NCBI RefSeq assembly: GCF_964340395.1
Contig: NC_135564.1
Location: 21,159,902 to 21,223,901, forward strand
DNA: 64,000 nt
Source of the DNA: Glandiceps talaboti
Lineage: Eukaryota; Hemichordata; Enteropneusta; Spengelidae
Direction: 5' to 3'
Shown: one piece after another, positions 34,771 through 51,245 of the stretch
How the letters are laid out: every line of letters starts with the position of its first letter
Numbering within the stretch: the stretch's first letter is position 1
Notes under the pieces: model-generated
Seen by the model: only the letters and a program-made list of their open reading frames with translations
The model's database searches: none
What the model was told of the DNA's origin: nothing
Translations under genes and position numbers: made by a program

Positions 34771-36571
34771 CAGGACACAATCAATCCCCTCTTAGTTATA
34801 CATGCTGCTCACATTATTGCATGCCCTCTCACACATATAATTAACTGTTCTCTCAACAATGGTATTTTTCCAACGCTACTTAAGATTGCCAAGGTAATAC
34901 CTATTTATAAAAAAAAAAGGTTCGCCATGCGATGTTGGCAATTATCGCCCCATTTCAATTTTGCCCGTAATCAGTAAAGTGTTTGAATATATTGTCAATC
35001 ATCAACTTGTTAAATATCTTGAAAAATACAACATCCTCATCAAAACTAAGTTTGGTTTCAGAAAAAAACACAGTACTAAGCTTGCCCTGGTTGATCTGAT
35101 CACTGGTATTGCTAATAAGCTGGACAATGGTTATCTGACATGTGGTATTTTCATTGATTTACGGAAAGCCTTTGACTTTGACACAATTGGCCATAGTATT
35201 CTTCTACAGAAACTGAGTCACTATGGTGTCAGAGGCTTGCCTTTACTTTGGTTTAAAAGTTATCTCTCCCAGCGTAAGCAGTGTGTCTGTATAAATAATG
35301 TTACCTCGCCATATAGCGAAATACAATGTGGAGTACCACAAGGCTTAATTTTAGGTCCCCTTCTCTTTCTGATTTACATCAATGATATTGTGAACGCTAC
35401 TGATGCATTTGAATTTCGATTATTTGCCGATGACACAAACTTGTTTCAATTTATCAACAATCCCTCAAATATAATTCAGCTTGATCAGCTCCATTTCGAC
35501 TTCAGGAAAGTCTGTGACTGGTGCGACGCCAATAGGCTCACTATCAATGTAGAAAAAACTAATTTCATGATTATTAAGACTTCGCAAAGATTGGTGAAAA
35601 CGGAGGGAAGTCTGGGCATCAATCGCTCACAAATTTCATAAGTAACGTCAACCAATTATCTTGGCGTGTGTTTAGATCAACATATGCTTTGGACATCACA
35701 CATTGAAAAAGTTAGGAAAGCAATTTCTCCAATTATTGGCATAATTTCCAAAATTCGCTATTACGTACCTAAATCTACTCTTCTTCTGCTGTATAACTCT
35801 ATGATCTTGCCCCATATCTCATATTGTATAGAGATATGGGGCAATACATACAATACATTTCTCAAGCCTATCTTAACCCTTCAAAAAAAAGTTATTCGCT
35901 TTATAACTTTTTCAAATATTGATGCTCCCTCCTCCACTCTTTTTCAGCAATTAGGAATTCTAAATGTCCACCAGCAATGCAAATTTAATACTTCTTTATT
36001 TATTTTTGATTTGAGGGCCGGTCACTTCCCGCAAACAGTTAACGACTACTTCAACACACCACCAAATACGTATCACACTCGGAATACAACGAGAGATAAC
36101 TTTTATATTCCAAAAGTAAATCTTACTTTGACGCAACACAATTTTCAGTATGCAGCTGCAAAACATTGGAACTCCTTACCTGAAGAATTGAAAAAATACA
36201 ATCCAGGACTACTTTTAAATCTCAGTTAAAACAGTATTTGTTACAAAATTAATTCAGCTTTTTCTACCACACATTGCATTTAATGCCAGTTGTTATATAT
36301 TTTTTGATGAGAACGCGTTTTGTTTTGTTTGTTTTTTGTTTGTTTTTGTTTTAATTTCAAATTTGTTTTTGTTTTTGCTTTGATTATTTTGTTTAATCAA
36401 TTGTAGTATGGGCCACAAACTTGACTAGTTTGGTTCAAACTATTTTTGTGGTCCAGCCATAAACTCTGTATTCATCCATCAGTTTATGTATAATATTTAT
36501 TCCACTGTCTTTTTTATTATCTCTCTTGTTATGTTGATATGATTTTGAGTTTGTGGCAAATAAATAGATAA

Positions 36572-36576
<5 letters not shown>
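34768..36576 (+). mobile_element. 5'-truncated LINE (CR1/Jockey-like), nearly intact RT
   Basis: RT motifs: KIAKVIPIYKKK and NYRPISILP (first in a different frame across a ten-A run at 34909-34918), FGFRKKHST, IFIDLRKAFD, GVPQGLILGPLLFLIYINDI and FADDTNLFQF. Then NYLGVCLD, PHISYCIEIWG and KHWNSLPEEL. Frames 34961-35641 and 35666-36229 are the same frame, separated by one TAA at 35639-35641. The 3' UTR ends in GGCAAATAAATAGATAAATAA and then (AT)n. The endonuclease is absent. It lies in the intron between exons 3 and 2, opposite in strand to the host gene. Confidence 0.88.

Positions 36577-36650
<74 letters not shown>
36577..36650. repeat. (AT)n microsatellite left of the ribozyme palindrome
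   Basis: About 74 bp of TA between the LINE tail and the inverted repeat. Confidence 0.97.
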
Positions 36651-36654
<4 letters not shown>

Positions 36655-36659
36655 CTTGG

Positions 36660-36765
36660 TTCTTGGTTGTAACTCGGAGTTTCACGCATAGTGCGATCAT
36701 CAGACAACATTAGACAGTTGTCTGATGATCGCACTATGCGTGAAACTCCGAGTTACAACCAAGAA
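36660..36765. ncRNA. Perfect inverted repeat encoding a hammerhead ribozyme on each strand
   Basis: Arms 36660-36708 and 36717-36765 are exact reverse complements (49 bp), spacer 8 bp. On the plus strand: GUUGU (36717-36721), core CUGAUGA (36722-36728), stem II CGCA/UGCG around loop CUA (36730-36740), GAAA (36742-36745), stem III CU/AG closed by loop CCG with A-U pairing, GUU cleavage triplet ending at 36754, then ACAAC, which pairs with GUUGU as stem I. That is a minimal type I hammerhead. The bases next to stem II are U and U instead of the usual G-C pair. The minus strand of the left arm gives the same ribozyme. Such ribozymes are known from Penelope-like elements and animal retrozymes. 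Confidence 0.75.
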
Positions 36766-36779
36766 AGAGTTCCAGAACT

Positions 36780-37145
<366 letters not shown>

Positions 37146-38331
37146 TGCTTGCCCATAAAATATGGAGAGAACGAGCACTGCCAGTGAAAATCCACTACGG
37201 TCCATAGACACATGCCAGAATATAAACGGGAAACAAACCCTATTCGCATATAATCTTGAATTTTTAATTAGTGTTTTACAAGTGGGGTTCATTCAAGTTT
37301 GGATCGGAATTGAGTTGGAAATTCAACAATTGCATGGTATGGAAGTCTCGGATTTTATTAGTATGGTGGCTAAACTATTCTAGAAAGCTTGCTGAAAGTT
37401 TTACAATACACCTATATGTTTATGTTGACGAGTTGGTTATATCATTAAATGGGTATGATTATTTGATGTATTTAGTATTGCTTAATACTGACGTCACGTT
37501 TCATGTATATCAAAGTGTGATGATCAGTAACCTTGACAAAGGTTGACGAAAGTTAGTATAAAGATTATACAGATTATTTTGGAAGAAATCGGCATCGATG
37601 TAGAATTATTAGAAGTAACTTAGTATGTACAAAGGCACAGTGACTGACATCGTTTTGTGAAAGTTTTAGTATTCCAAAATGGTGCCGTTTTATATTGGAA
37701 TACGTTGTGAGATTTCTATCAGTTGTTATAAATAGTCTACATTAGTTGGAATATAGTAATAGTATTTCAATATAAAACAAATGTAAAAATACTGCTGTCA
37801 TTGCTGCTCATGTGAACTGATATCACATGACTAATATATTAGTTGTGGGTCGAAGTATATCAGTCCAGATTTAAATAAAATGAAATACCTATTATATGTT
37901 ATCAGATGTGTTTGTTACAGCACGAGATTCATAAGATGGACATCAATTTCGTCAAATACTATATTAGAAGAAATTCATCATTGTGGTCTCAATTTGACGT
38001 TTCCACTCTTCCTACCTAGAGGAAATTACGGTTTTCATTTACTGTTGACTGTCTTCTCTTTTCCTGACAACTTTCAGTTTAAGTTGGAGATTCGTGTACG
38101 CTTAAAAATCATGTCATTTGTTGTCAGATAAGTATCTACTTCAATGTATTTGTAGTCATTAAGTGTTGTCTTGAAAAAGCAGTCTGTAATTGTATGTTTT
38201 TTATCCGTTGTTTAAATATAACCTTAAAATATCTACAGCAACGAAAAACATTCCAAAAACATTACACGTTTGTGTAAACAGAAGAGTGACGGTATGTTTG
38301 TCAGCTTTTATGTGTTCTGGCGTTTTCTTAC
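37146..38331. other. Intron sequence, no clear feature
   Basis: AT-rich, no element or exon recognised apart from the microexon that follows. Confidence 0.5.
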
Positions 38332-38355
38332 CTTCTGTAGTCGACACGCCTACGT
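38332..38355 (-). CDS. Lectin gene exon 2: 24-nt microexon
   Basis: The minus strand reads a strong pyrimidine tract and acceptor (TTTCTTTCTCTTTACAG), 24 nt, then donor G|GTAAGA. Phase is 1-1. With the single bases from its neighbours it encodes about DVGVSTTE, a short spacer between the signal peptide and CTLD-1. It joins exon 1 and exon 3 in frame without a stop. It cannot be recognised from protein content, so the support is splice-signal quality and phase agreement. Confidence 0.6.
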
Positions 38356-38839
38356 CTGTAAAGAGAAAGAAAAACACATCAAAAAGTGTACTAGAATAAA
38401 GTTATGAAATATGACAGTTAATATTCAAACTTTCAAACACACTAAAATAGATAAATCAACATGTCATTTTATACTAATTTACATAAAGATTCATTTTATT
38501 AGAATATTGTCAGTTTATGATAAAACCTGAAAATGACTATGACGTACGTTATATGTGAGAAAAGTGAATTGAAGGACAAGTAAACGAGACTGTAGAAAAG
38601 ATTAGGTGTGGTCACAGAAGATCCTTCTTATAATTACAATAAGATGCACCGATTCCTTTCATATATTATCAATAAACTCACACAATGCTTTACAAATCTC
38701 CAATGGGAAGAGGCGATTCTTTCTTATCACAAGTTGTTTTCGAGGTATTATTATTTAGACTACGGTACCCCTGTTGTGTGGGACCAGCTATCCTTCAATT
38801 TAGACAATCATGTAAGGGAATCTTCAGTAATATAATTAC

Positions 38840-39545
38840 AAGGGTGCGGCGAACTTCGGCCCCGACTATTGCGTAAAATGGGACCCTCCCCCGATTCTGT
38901 TCTCTAAAAAGTAGCCCTCCCTCAATTTCCTTTACAGCATGTACCCTCTCACTCCGTTCAAATGTTTCAAAACATGGGTTAAATTTTTCAGACGTAAAAA
39001 GACGTGTCCCAGAGTCAATGGTAAGGACTAGATCCCACCGCTGCCACCATCTTGATAATTTTAAAGACATTGACTGATTCCCACTACTAACTACCATAAT
39101 GAATTTGCTTGAAGACACTGCATTAATTCATGTCTTTTGATCTAACTGGCAGAGATGAAGACCAAAACTCCCAAAGACTACATGGGTACACTACGTTGAT
39201 GAGGCGTATCTTATCACCCTGTTCCCCCTTCACTCCTATTAGACCAACTTCTCTCTGAACAACATAACTTTCAATTGACACGCTGTTGTTGTTGTCAGCA
39301 GTACTCTGATATTACGGTACAATGGTGGTAGTGGTGGGGCGGCAGTGGGATTTGCAATCGGTGGCAGCGATGGGATGCAAAAATCACAAAATAATCCTAA
39401 ATTGAAAGGTGCAATTAGTGAAACTGAAATGCAACCCTCCTCTAATTCTATTTTCTACAATATGACCCTGCCCGAGAACATATTTATAAAATATGCCCCC
39501 CACTCCCACTTGTATCTATTGAAGGCTCCCTAAAGTAATTATTAT
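38840..39545. repeat. Dispersed repeat, copy 2 (GGCTCCCT-ended family)
   Basis: Partner of 33105-33845, same orientation and word order (GATTCTGTTCTCTAAAAAGT, CCCTCCCTCA.TTTC, AGAGTCAATGGT, CACCGCTGCCACCA, TTCCCACTACTA). It ends with GAAGGCTCCCTAA. Confidence 0.7.
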
Positions 39546-39751
39546 AGTAAGATATAGATTCTTTATAATATCCTTTGCTATCTAATGCTATCTATTAGGA
39601 AAAGGTAAATATATTTTTTCTTAGAGTCATTTGTAATATAATATCATTATACTCAATGTAAACATGTAATCTGGTACCTACTGTGTAAAGACTTACAACT
39701 TGATCCCGGACTCTGTCTGTCTGTCTGTTTGTTTATCTATCAGCCTGCCAC

Positions 39752-40739
<988 letters not shown>

Positions 40740-41105
40740 TTTTATTACAATAATTCATATAAGTGTGACAATAGGTACTATATCCAATATCTAGAGACGT
40801 TATTCAAGCTTTTAATAGCTTCCTTTGTTTCATCTTCCAGGCCGCTCATAATTATGAATAACCTATTGTTATCTTAGGACGCTTATTTATTACCACGCGT
40901 GACTTATTGTAACCAAAGCATTGGGGAGTCAGGATCGGTTTTGGCCTCGGAGCTGTGAGTTTCTCTCACATCTGGTTCTGCCTTTGAGCACGAATGTATC
41001 ATTCACTTGAGTGAGACCGTGAGGCCTATATTACAGTTGTACTTCATACATCGTCCCGTCAGTTTATTGTCTACTACACATATTTGCTGATCCTCAGTTA
41101 TGACA
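40740..41105. repeat. Dispersed repeat, copy 2 (partner at 36880-37145)
   Basis: Direct-orientation relative of 36880-37145 at about 3.9 kb distance. It ends just before a (GACA)n/(GACG)n microsatellite. Confidence 0.65.
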
Positions 41106-41110
41106 ATTAA

Positions 41111-41272
<162 letters not shown>

Positions 41273-41820
41273 TCAGTAATTGGTCGGTCAGTTAAACTGT
41301 TACTCACAGAGACCTTGTCAAGGTATAGACGATCTTAACTGTTACTCACACGGTCTCAAAATCGAGTTTACAATTCAAAATTAAATCGCGTAATCTGACG
41401 TACCCGGCATTGAAGTGGTTTACAAGGTGAAAAATAATGTTTTATTGTGTCGACGGTCACCAGTTTGAGGGCGGTTTCAATGAAGGCATTTTCATTGTTA
41501 AGAAACTACCCCAATTGACTGAAATAACAAGTAGTCAATGCTCCGCTAATTAAGGAAAATAAGATGTAAACATGGTTTGAAGAGAATGAATAACGATTTA
41601 TTGGGAGAAGGCAAGAAAAAAATAAAATGATAAATTCATTTGATGAGAAACGATAAAATCTGAAATAACAATAAATCTCTCGAGAAATAAATGTATTTGA
41701 CATTGTCTAGTCTAACCAATTGTGCTCAGTCTCACTTTTAACTTTTAACACTCAGTTATTCAATCGCAATTACTTTAACAATTTGAAAGAGCTGTGATTG
41801 TTATTTTCACTGTGTGTCTC
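41273..41820. other. Intron sequence, no clear feature
   Basis: No exon or element seen. Confidence 0.5.
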
Positions 41821-41821
41821 T

Positions 41822-41825
<4 letters not shown>

Positions 41826-41912
<87 letters not shown>
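41826..41912. repeat. (CA)n followed by (CT)n microsatellite
   Basis: About 25 bp CA, then about 60 bp CT, 250 bp from the first coding exon in intron 1. Confidence 0.97.
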
Positions 41913-41915
<3 letters not shown>

Positions 41916-42162
41916 TTAGTAAAGCTCAATCTATCTCAACTCCTATCTCTTTACTATCGAACTATTTACTACTCTGCTATTATATTGCAATCTTCCTTTC
42001 TTAGTATAGGTTTTTATTTTTTTTAAATAAATCATTTCCGTAATGCTGGATTTTTAAAAAAAATTACTACTTTGAGTAAACAGCGTCCAATTGACTCACT
42101 ACCCTTGTCTTCTCTGACATTTCATTATTTTCAAATCATAAAATAAAAACACATTTACTTAC

Positions 42163-42259
42163 CATGGTAACCTTGTAAAAGTAGAAGAAATACCAAGAAT
42201 ATAGGTGAGAACACACCACTGTTCTTGAAATGCATTCCTCTGAGACGTTTCGGTCTCAT
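42163..42259 (-). CDS. Lectin gene exon 1: start codon and signal peptide
   Basis: ATG at 42259 (A at -3) opens a 32-codon exon ending at donor G|GTAAGT. The peptide starts MRPKRLRGMHFKNSG and then has a hydrophobic core FSPIFLVFLLLL followed by QGYH: a classical basic n-region, h-region and polar c-region. A second in-frame ATG lies at 42235, but its context is poorer (C at +4) and the first gives the better start. Phase 1 at the donor fits exon 2 and would also fit exon 3 directly, so exon 2 could be skipped without frameshift. Secretion of the lectin modules follows from this exon. Confidence 0.8.
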
Positions 42260-42544
42260 CGTCAACGGAGACTTGAAATAATCCCAAATGTCCAATATAT
42301 TAGTTGTTGCAGTAAATCCTTATCAGATATAAACCTATGTAGATATACGTCAAAATAAAGTCAATTTAAACGCGGCTGAAGTTGTAATTACGATGTGAAG
42401 TTACATATTCCTTAAACTAGAGTAAACATATGGCATATGAAGATCCAGTACGTCGTCAGTTGCTTTTGAAATTCTCTTTACAATGCTTTGGAGGTAAATA
42501 TTAGAAAAGATTCCATGGAATCGTAGGGCGTTGCTTCTCTCTCA

Positions 42545-42565
42545 TTTTCTGCCCTTATAATTGTG
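42545..42565 (-). promoter_or_regulatory. Possible TATA box of the lectin gene
   Basis: The minus strand reads ATTATAAGGGCAG around 42552-42562, about 295 bp upstream of the ATG at 42259. If it is used, transcription would start near 42525 and the 5' UTR would be about 270 nt. The evidence is position and sequence only. Confidence 0.3.
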
Positions 42566-42989
42566 CCATTATGACATTACTGAAAGAACCATTGTCCATA
42601 AGAGATAATGCTAAGAACACCCTAGCAAAATATTGAAAAACAGTGATTGACCAATTCAATAGACTATGTTGAGGTGTGTATGGGATTATCATAAAGCGGT
42701 AAATTGGACCTGTTGCACTTTATTGTGACACGCCGTATGGAATGGGCCGTATGCTCGATATATGAGGTGCCAAATGATCTTCATTTAGGGATGTGGTTCC
42801 ACGGGCATTGATCTTTACATGTTGGTATTGTTCACAAAGGCTAAAAACCTGTTTTGACATCAATGTTTCTCCCTTTCTGATTGGTCAAAAGTATACGATA
42901 CATATTATTAGGTAAATAGATCAACCAATTGAATTGCAAGTCATAGAAACCCAGATACTTCGATGGATTATAAGCTTACTGGACGACGA

Positions 42990-43265
42990 CTTCAACTCAA
43001 CATTAGGGCACATTGACTGATGTATGGAATAACTCTACTCAAGATTAGGGCACATTGACTGATGTATGGAATAACTCTACTCAACATTAGGGCACATTGA
43101 CTGATGTATGGAATAACTCTACTCAACATTAGGGCACATTGACTGATGTATGGAATAACTCTACTCAACATTAGGGCACATTGACTGATGTATGGAATAA
43201 CTCTACTCAACATTAGGGCACATTGACTGATGTATGGAATAACTCTACTCAATATTAGGGCATTT
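42990..43265. repeat. 42-bp minisatellite, ~6.5 copies, upstream of the lectin gene
   Basis: Unit ACTCAACATTAGGGCACATT followed by GACTGATGTATGGAATAACTCT. Copies differ at one or two positions (CAAGATT, CAATATT). It lies 430-700 bp upstream of the proposed TATA box. The 14-residue periodic frame on the minus strand is an artefact. Confidence 0.95.
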
Positions 43266-44199
43266 TGAATAGTCAGACAAAGTTTCCGTATACATATAAT
43301 GCTAGCTAAGTCATTTCAGATATTACAGAGTAATGAACTCTTAGACTACAGTTGGTGTCATGCACTTTGTTGTTGTCTTTTGTTGTAGTTGACCGCCAGA
43401 CAAGTTGGCTGCATTAAACTGACAAAGAATACCTGTATGAGTCATGTCGACAATGTCAAGAGTTTCACCGCATATACTTGTTTGTGAATTAATTAAAATC
43501 AATCCACAAAAGTTACACGCTTTAACGCCCTTTTGTCATATTGCAATCCTTTCAACAAGATAGTCATGACCCTTCTTCCATGATGTACTCTCGTAACCAT
43601 GAACGATCAAGTCGCCTGTCTTATTTGTGATCTCAAGCCTGACTTGCGAAAACTGAAATGCTCGTGCGACTTGCGTATGTTAAGCAGCTGATCAAGTACA
43701 TGTACTAGAAGAGTTCAGTGTACTTTGTTACCTGCTTGACTTGATTTTATGACTGGGTGGTGCCCAATTTCACTATTCATACGCACGCGGTGGCATGATC
43801 TCTGGGCCTGGTTGAAGTTGTTTTTTCTGTAGTCATATCATTTGGCATACGCACAACAACCTAGATGCTGTTTGAGAAGCGTTTCTCGACGACACAATTG
43901 TAATGTCCCAATGATACACAAAACATCGAGCTGTAGTGTGGCACAAAGATCAACCAATTCAATGATAAGGAGGATTCCATAGACAATAGTAGGGTTGATT
44001 CACTCTACATGACAGTGTCACGTACATACATGTATACAGGTATCTTAGTACAAAATATACTGATTGGTGTAAAAAAAAAAAAATAGTAGTCAACAAAACC
44101 GAGTATGTGTTGTTATCTAACTTTACACCGTGGAATACTCTTTTTAGTTCCGCGGAGCTAGGTTGATTCTCCATCGTCGTCTATTTTCTTGAAAAGAAA
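43266..44199. other. Intergenic sequence, no clear feature
   Basis: No exon, RNA gene or element recognised. A 13-A run lies at about 44070. Confidence 0.5.
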
Positions 44200-45040
44200 A
44201 ATGTGGATCGTAACATAGACACGTGTTCGTAGTCTCCGTAGATAACGCAGTCCCCTCAAATAAACTTTCAAAAATTGCAATTAGAGGGAAGATTCTATCC
44301 ATCATTCGTTCTATGTATGCCAACGTCAGATCTTGTGTTGCAGTAGATGGTTTTATATCAGATAAGTAAAGTGGGTTTAATGCAAGGGGAAGTTTTATCT
44401 CCTATATTATTTTCTATGTATATTAACGACTTAGAAATGGGTTTTCTAAACAATGATTGTATACCTCTAGAGTGTAAATCTCTAAGTTTATTCTTGTTGA
44501 TGTATGCTGACGATTTAGTTTTATATTCGGAAAGTGTACAAGGATTGCAGCAACAGTTAAATTACCTTTTGGATTACTCGAGAAACTGGAATTTAGAGGT
44601 CAATATTGAAAAGACAAAGATTATGGTTTTCAGGAATGGTGGTAGACTGGGATATAATGAGCAATGGGTTTACGATGGACAATTTGTTGAAGTGGTTGAT
44701 AAGTTTACTTATTTAGGAATGTTGCTGAGTTATAATAACAAGTTTTCTTGATCGGAAAAACAATTTGCGGGCCAGGGTAGGAAGGCACTTTTTGCATTAC
44801 ACCATAACACCTCGTCACTATCCCTGAACCATGAAACTTTGTTATTTTTGTTTGATTGTTACGTTGGTAGTATTCTCCCATATGCGTCAGAAGTTTGGGG
44901 ATTACACAAGGGTCAAAATACTGAAAGAGTTCACCTTGATTTCTGTTAACGCATTCTTGGAGTAAAAAAGTCGACATGTAATGTTATGGTATACAGTGAG
45001 CTTGGTAGATACCCTCTCACATATACCAGAAAAGGGAGCC
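44200..45040 (+). pseudogene. LINE RT fragment
   Basis: Broken frames give IIRSMYANVRSCV, then (44347-44750) VGLMQGEVLSPILFSMYINDL, LMYADDLVLYSES, WNLEVNIEKTKIMVFR and FTYLGM. After a stop and frame change come RKALFALHHNT, ETLLFLFDCYVGSILPYASEVWG and ERVHLDFC. This is the palm-to-thumb part of a non-LTR reverse transcriptase with at least two frameshifts. The sequence is unlike the three other LINE RTs in the window, so it is another family. Confidence 0.8.
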
Positions 45041-45810
45041 ATTGTAGAGACTCAAACGAAACATGGCTTGGTGTTTTGAAATCAGAGTCTAAGAGTACTC
45101 TTGCACCAGCTTTCTGTAGTCTTTCAATACGGAGTAAAAGTGTGTTGGAACAATGTCCCCATATGTTGGAACAATAGTCAAAGTGGGGTAATATAAAACA
45201 ATTGTAAAAGGTAATTTTTGCTCTCTGAGTTAAAAAAGTTCTAATACGTTTGAGGTGATGTAGTTTGAAAGCTAAATTAACTACATACAGTGTTCACTTG
45301 TTTTTCCCAGGTCAGTGTATCATCAATATTTACACCCAGGAGCTTTTCATTTGAAATAAATTATAGCGTATTACTGTCACATGTAACATTGATACAATTA
45401 TTCATTCTCGCTTTTTTCTGAGATGTTCCTACGACCATCACCTTGCAATTGGTTTTCTGACATGTTCCTATGACCACCACCTTGGTTTTCTGCAAATTTA
45501 AACACATGTTATTACCTTCACACCATTGTGTGATTAATTTTATATCATGGTTAAGTTTGAATTCAATTTCATTAATATCAGGACTAATAGCCTGTGCTGC
45601 AGTATCGTCAGCGTACATGTACATATTTGTCTTTTCAGAAATTAGAGGGAGGCCGTTGATAAAAAGCAGAAAAAAACAGCGGCCGTAAAATTGACCCCTT
45701 TGGCACATCAACACAAACAGGAAGAGGATCGCTTTTGATCACATTAAACGATGTAGACTGATACATGTTCTGAAGATATGATGTCAAAATGAGCAAAGTC
45801 TGATGGCTGC
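45041..45810 (-). pseudogene. Second LINE RT fragment, opposite strand
   Basis: Minus-strand frames give VDVPKGSILRPLFF (the VPQGSILGPLLF motif, mutated), LLFINGLPLISEK, MYMYADDTAA, WCEGNNMCLNLQKTK and, lower down in other frames, LLGV.IDDTLTWEKQV. It has CR1/Jockey-type RT wording. It abuts the plus-strand LINE fragment tail to tail. Frames are broken, and it includes an imperfect internal repeat of KVVVIGTCQK / KVMVVGTSQK. Confidence 0.75.
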
Positions 45811-46210
45811 CATTAAGTAAAAAGTGATAATGAGCTCCAAAAATAATGCACGTGTATGTTTATCTGATTCTGCATTATCTATAAAGTCTGACATGATCCA
45901 AAATACATTAGCCACTCATAACTGCAAATAAAGTGTCTGCAATATGTAAGTGATGGTTTAATTTTGATGGTCTACCCTGTAGGTCAAGGACTCAAAGTAA
46001 AGGTCAAAGGTCAATCATACAAGAAAGTTTGGATGTGAGTCTATCACTCTATGACTCTATGTAGAGATTTTTTACGGAATTCTGGAACATTTTTTATCTA
46101 AATGTATAAATTTGTCTATTTTAATTTACATGGGTTGAAAGACAGTGATCAGAATACAAGAAAATCTACTCAATGGGTACAAGAAACCGCGAAATTACTC
46201 GCGATTACAC
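45811..46210. other. Intergenic sequence, no clear feature
   Basis: No exon or element recognised. Confidence 0.5.
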
Positions 46211-49795
<3,585 letters not shown>

Positions 49796-50000
49796 GTATA
49801 TATATACATACACACACAGACACACACACACACACATACATACATACATACATACAAACACCCATCCATCCACCAACCCACCCATCCACCTACACACATA
49901 GACACACACACACATACCTACCTACCTACCTGCATTGGCATACACACACACATACATACATACATACATACATACATACATACATACATACATGCATACC
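49796..50000. repeat. (CATA)n/(CACA)n/(CCTA)n microsatellite complex
   Basis: Mixed tetranucleotides with a short CCATCCACC-type interruption; periodic Tyr/Ile/His and Cys/Val frames are artefacts. Confidence 0.95.
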
Positions 50001-50084
50001 TATGGCTGCTGAATTTTAGCACGTACTTCCATCAACGTGGTTATCCAGTGTCGGTTACCAATGCGCCTTAACTTAAGGTGGCAT

Positions 50085-50505
50085 CTTTGTCTAGGGAAGC
50101 TTGTATAAAATCACATGATCAGAAGAGTAACAACGATCGTCCCATATTGGCTCCAACATACCATCCCTTTTCACTAGAGTTCATTATATACAAGCATTTG
50201 AATATCTTACGTTCTAATAGGGTAACAATTCATTATCTTCGGAAGCACCTTTAACAGCTTGGCGTCGTGATACCAGTCTTAGAGATATGCTGGTCCATAC
50301 AGAACAACATAGATTGGAAGTTAATGCTGGTTCATTTCAATGCGCTGGTACTCGATGTGGTACATGTCGTTTCATTATTAATACCAATAACATATTTTGG
50401 CCCTAAGAACAGTGTGGCTGTTACGAGTAGATTTACTTGTATTAGCACTAATGTAGCGTATTGCATTACATGTCAGAAATGTGATATATATATATTGTAT
50501 TTTGG
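50085..50505 (+). pseudogene. Penelope-like element fragment A: linker and start of GIY-YIG region
   Basis: Plus-strand frames give RPILAPTYHPFSLEF, HLNILRSNRV, then in a second frame AWRRDTSLRDMLVHTE and GSFQCAGTRCGTCRFI, then in a third VAYCITCQKCDI. This is the order found between the RT and GIY-YIG endonuclease of Penelope-like retroelements, where a Cys-rich motif precedes an IYLISCKKC-type start. Two frameshifts show decay. The RT part is missing. Confidence 0.65.
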
Positions 50506-51245
50506 TATACTCTTGACCTTTCCTTTTCAAGTTCCAGATATGTTTTGATAGCTCAGTACAGCTGAGATATCTCTCATTGGTGATGGATTGTTTGTGGTTT
50601 GCATGTCGGAGTTTGAAACTGTTATCCGTTAAACCAATGTATTGCTTGTTGCTATCGTTGGTCTTAACATTGGCACTGTACACGATATTACTGGATTGGC
50701 ATTTTTGTCTTGCGTGCATGATTATTTCGATTTCCTGATCTGAAATTTCTGTATGCTGCTTACCGAATATTATTGATTTCGTAAGCAGCTCTTCAGTAAT
50801 TGACGGATAGAAATTAACGATATCGAACACAACAAAAGAATATCAGGATTTATTTTGCAGATTCACAAACCAGTCAATCACTGATGCTGAATTGCGCCAC
50901 TGGTTTACACCTGTAGATGATCTTATCTCATTATTTATTCTGTCCATCTCACTCTTGGCTTGATTGATTAATCTACAAGTTGGATTGTTGACAAAGTTTT
51001 CCTTGTGATCTTTCAAGGTTATGAATGCCTGCTTTTTTGACATGATTTCCATCCTGTCGTCCAGATTTAGGTCGGTAGCTATATGTTTGGCTTCAAAATT
51101 AACATCACTGTATGAACTCTATTTTGCAGATTTGTATGTTTTTGTGATGTTTTCTCGGAGTAGTTTATCGTATTGACTTCTATCTACCCGGTAGAAGTTC
51201 CTTGTCTTGTCTGCAGGGATGAGCATTTTTCCCGAAAATGAAAAT
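50506..51245 (-). pseudogene. Penelope-like element fragment B: RT start joined to GIY-YIG
   Basis: Minus-strand frames read LIPADKTRNFYRVD and YDKLLRENITKTYK (51130-51235), AFITLKDHKENF and SSTGVNQWRNSASVIDWF (50843-51052), VFDIVNFYPSITEELL and EIEIIMHAR (50710-50830). These are RT blocks of Penelope-like elements. They are followed directly by NIVYSANVK, KQYIGLTDNSFK and TELSKHIWNLK, the GIY-YIG endonuclease. The catalytic middle of the RT is absent, so the copy has a large internal deletion. Its GIY-YIG type differs from fragment A. Confidence 0.75.
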
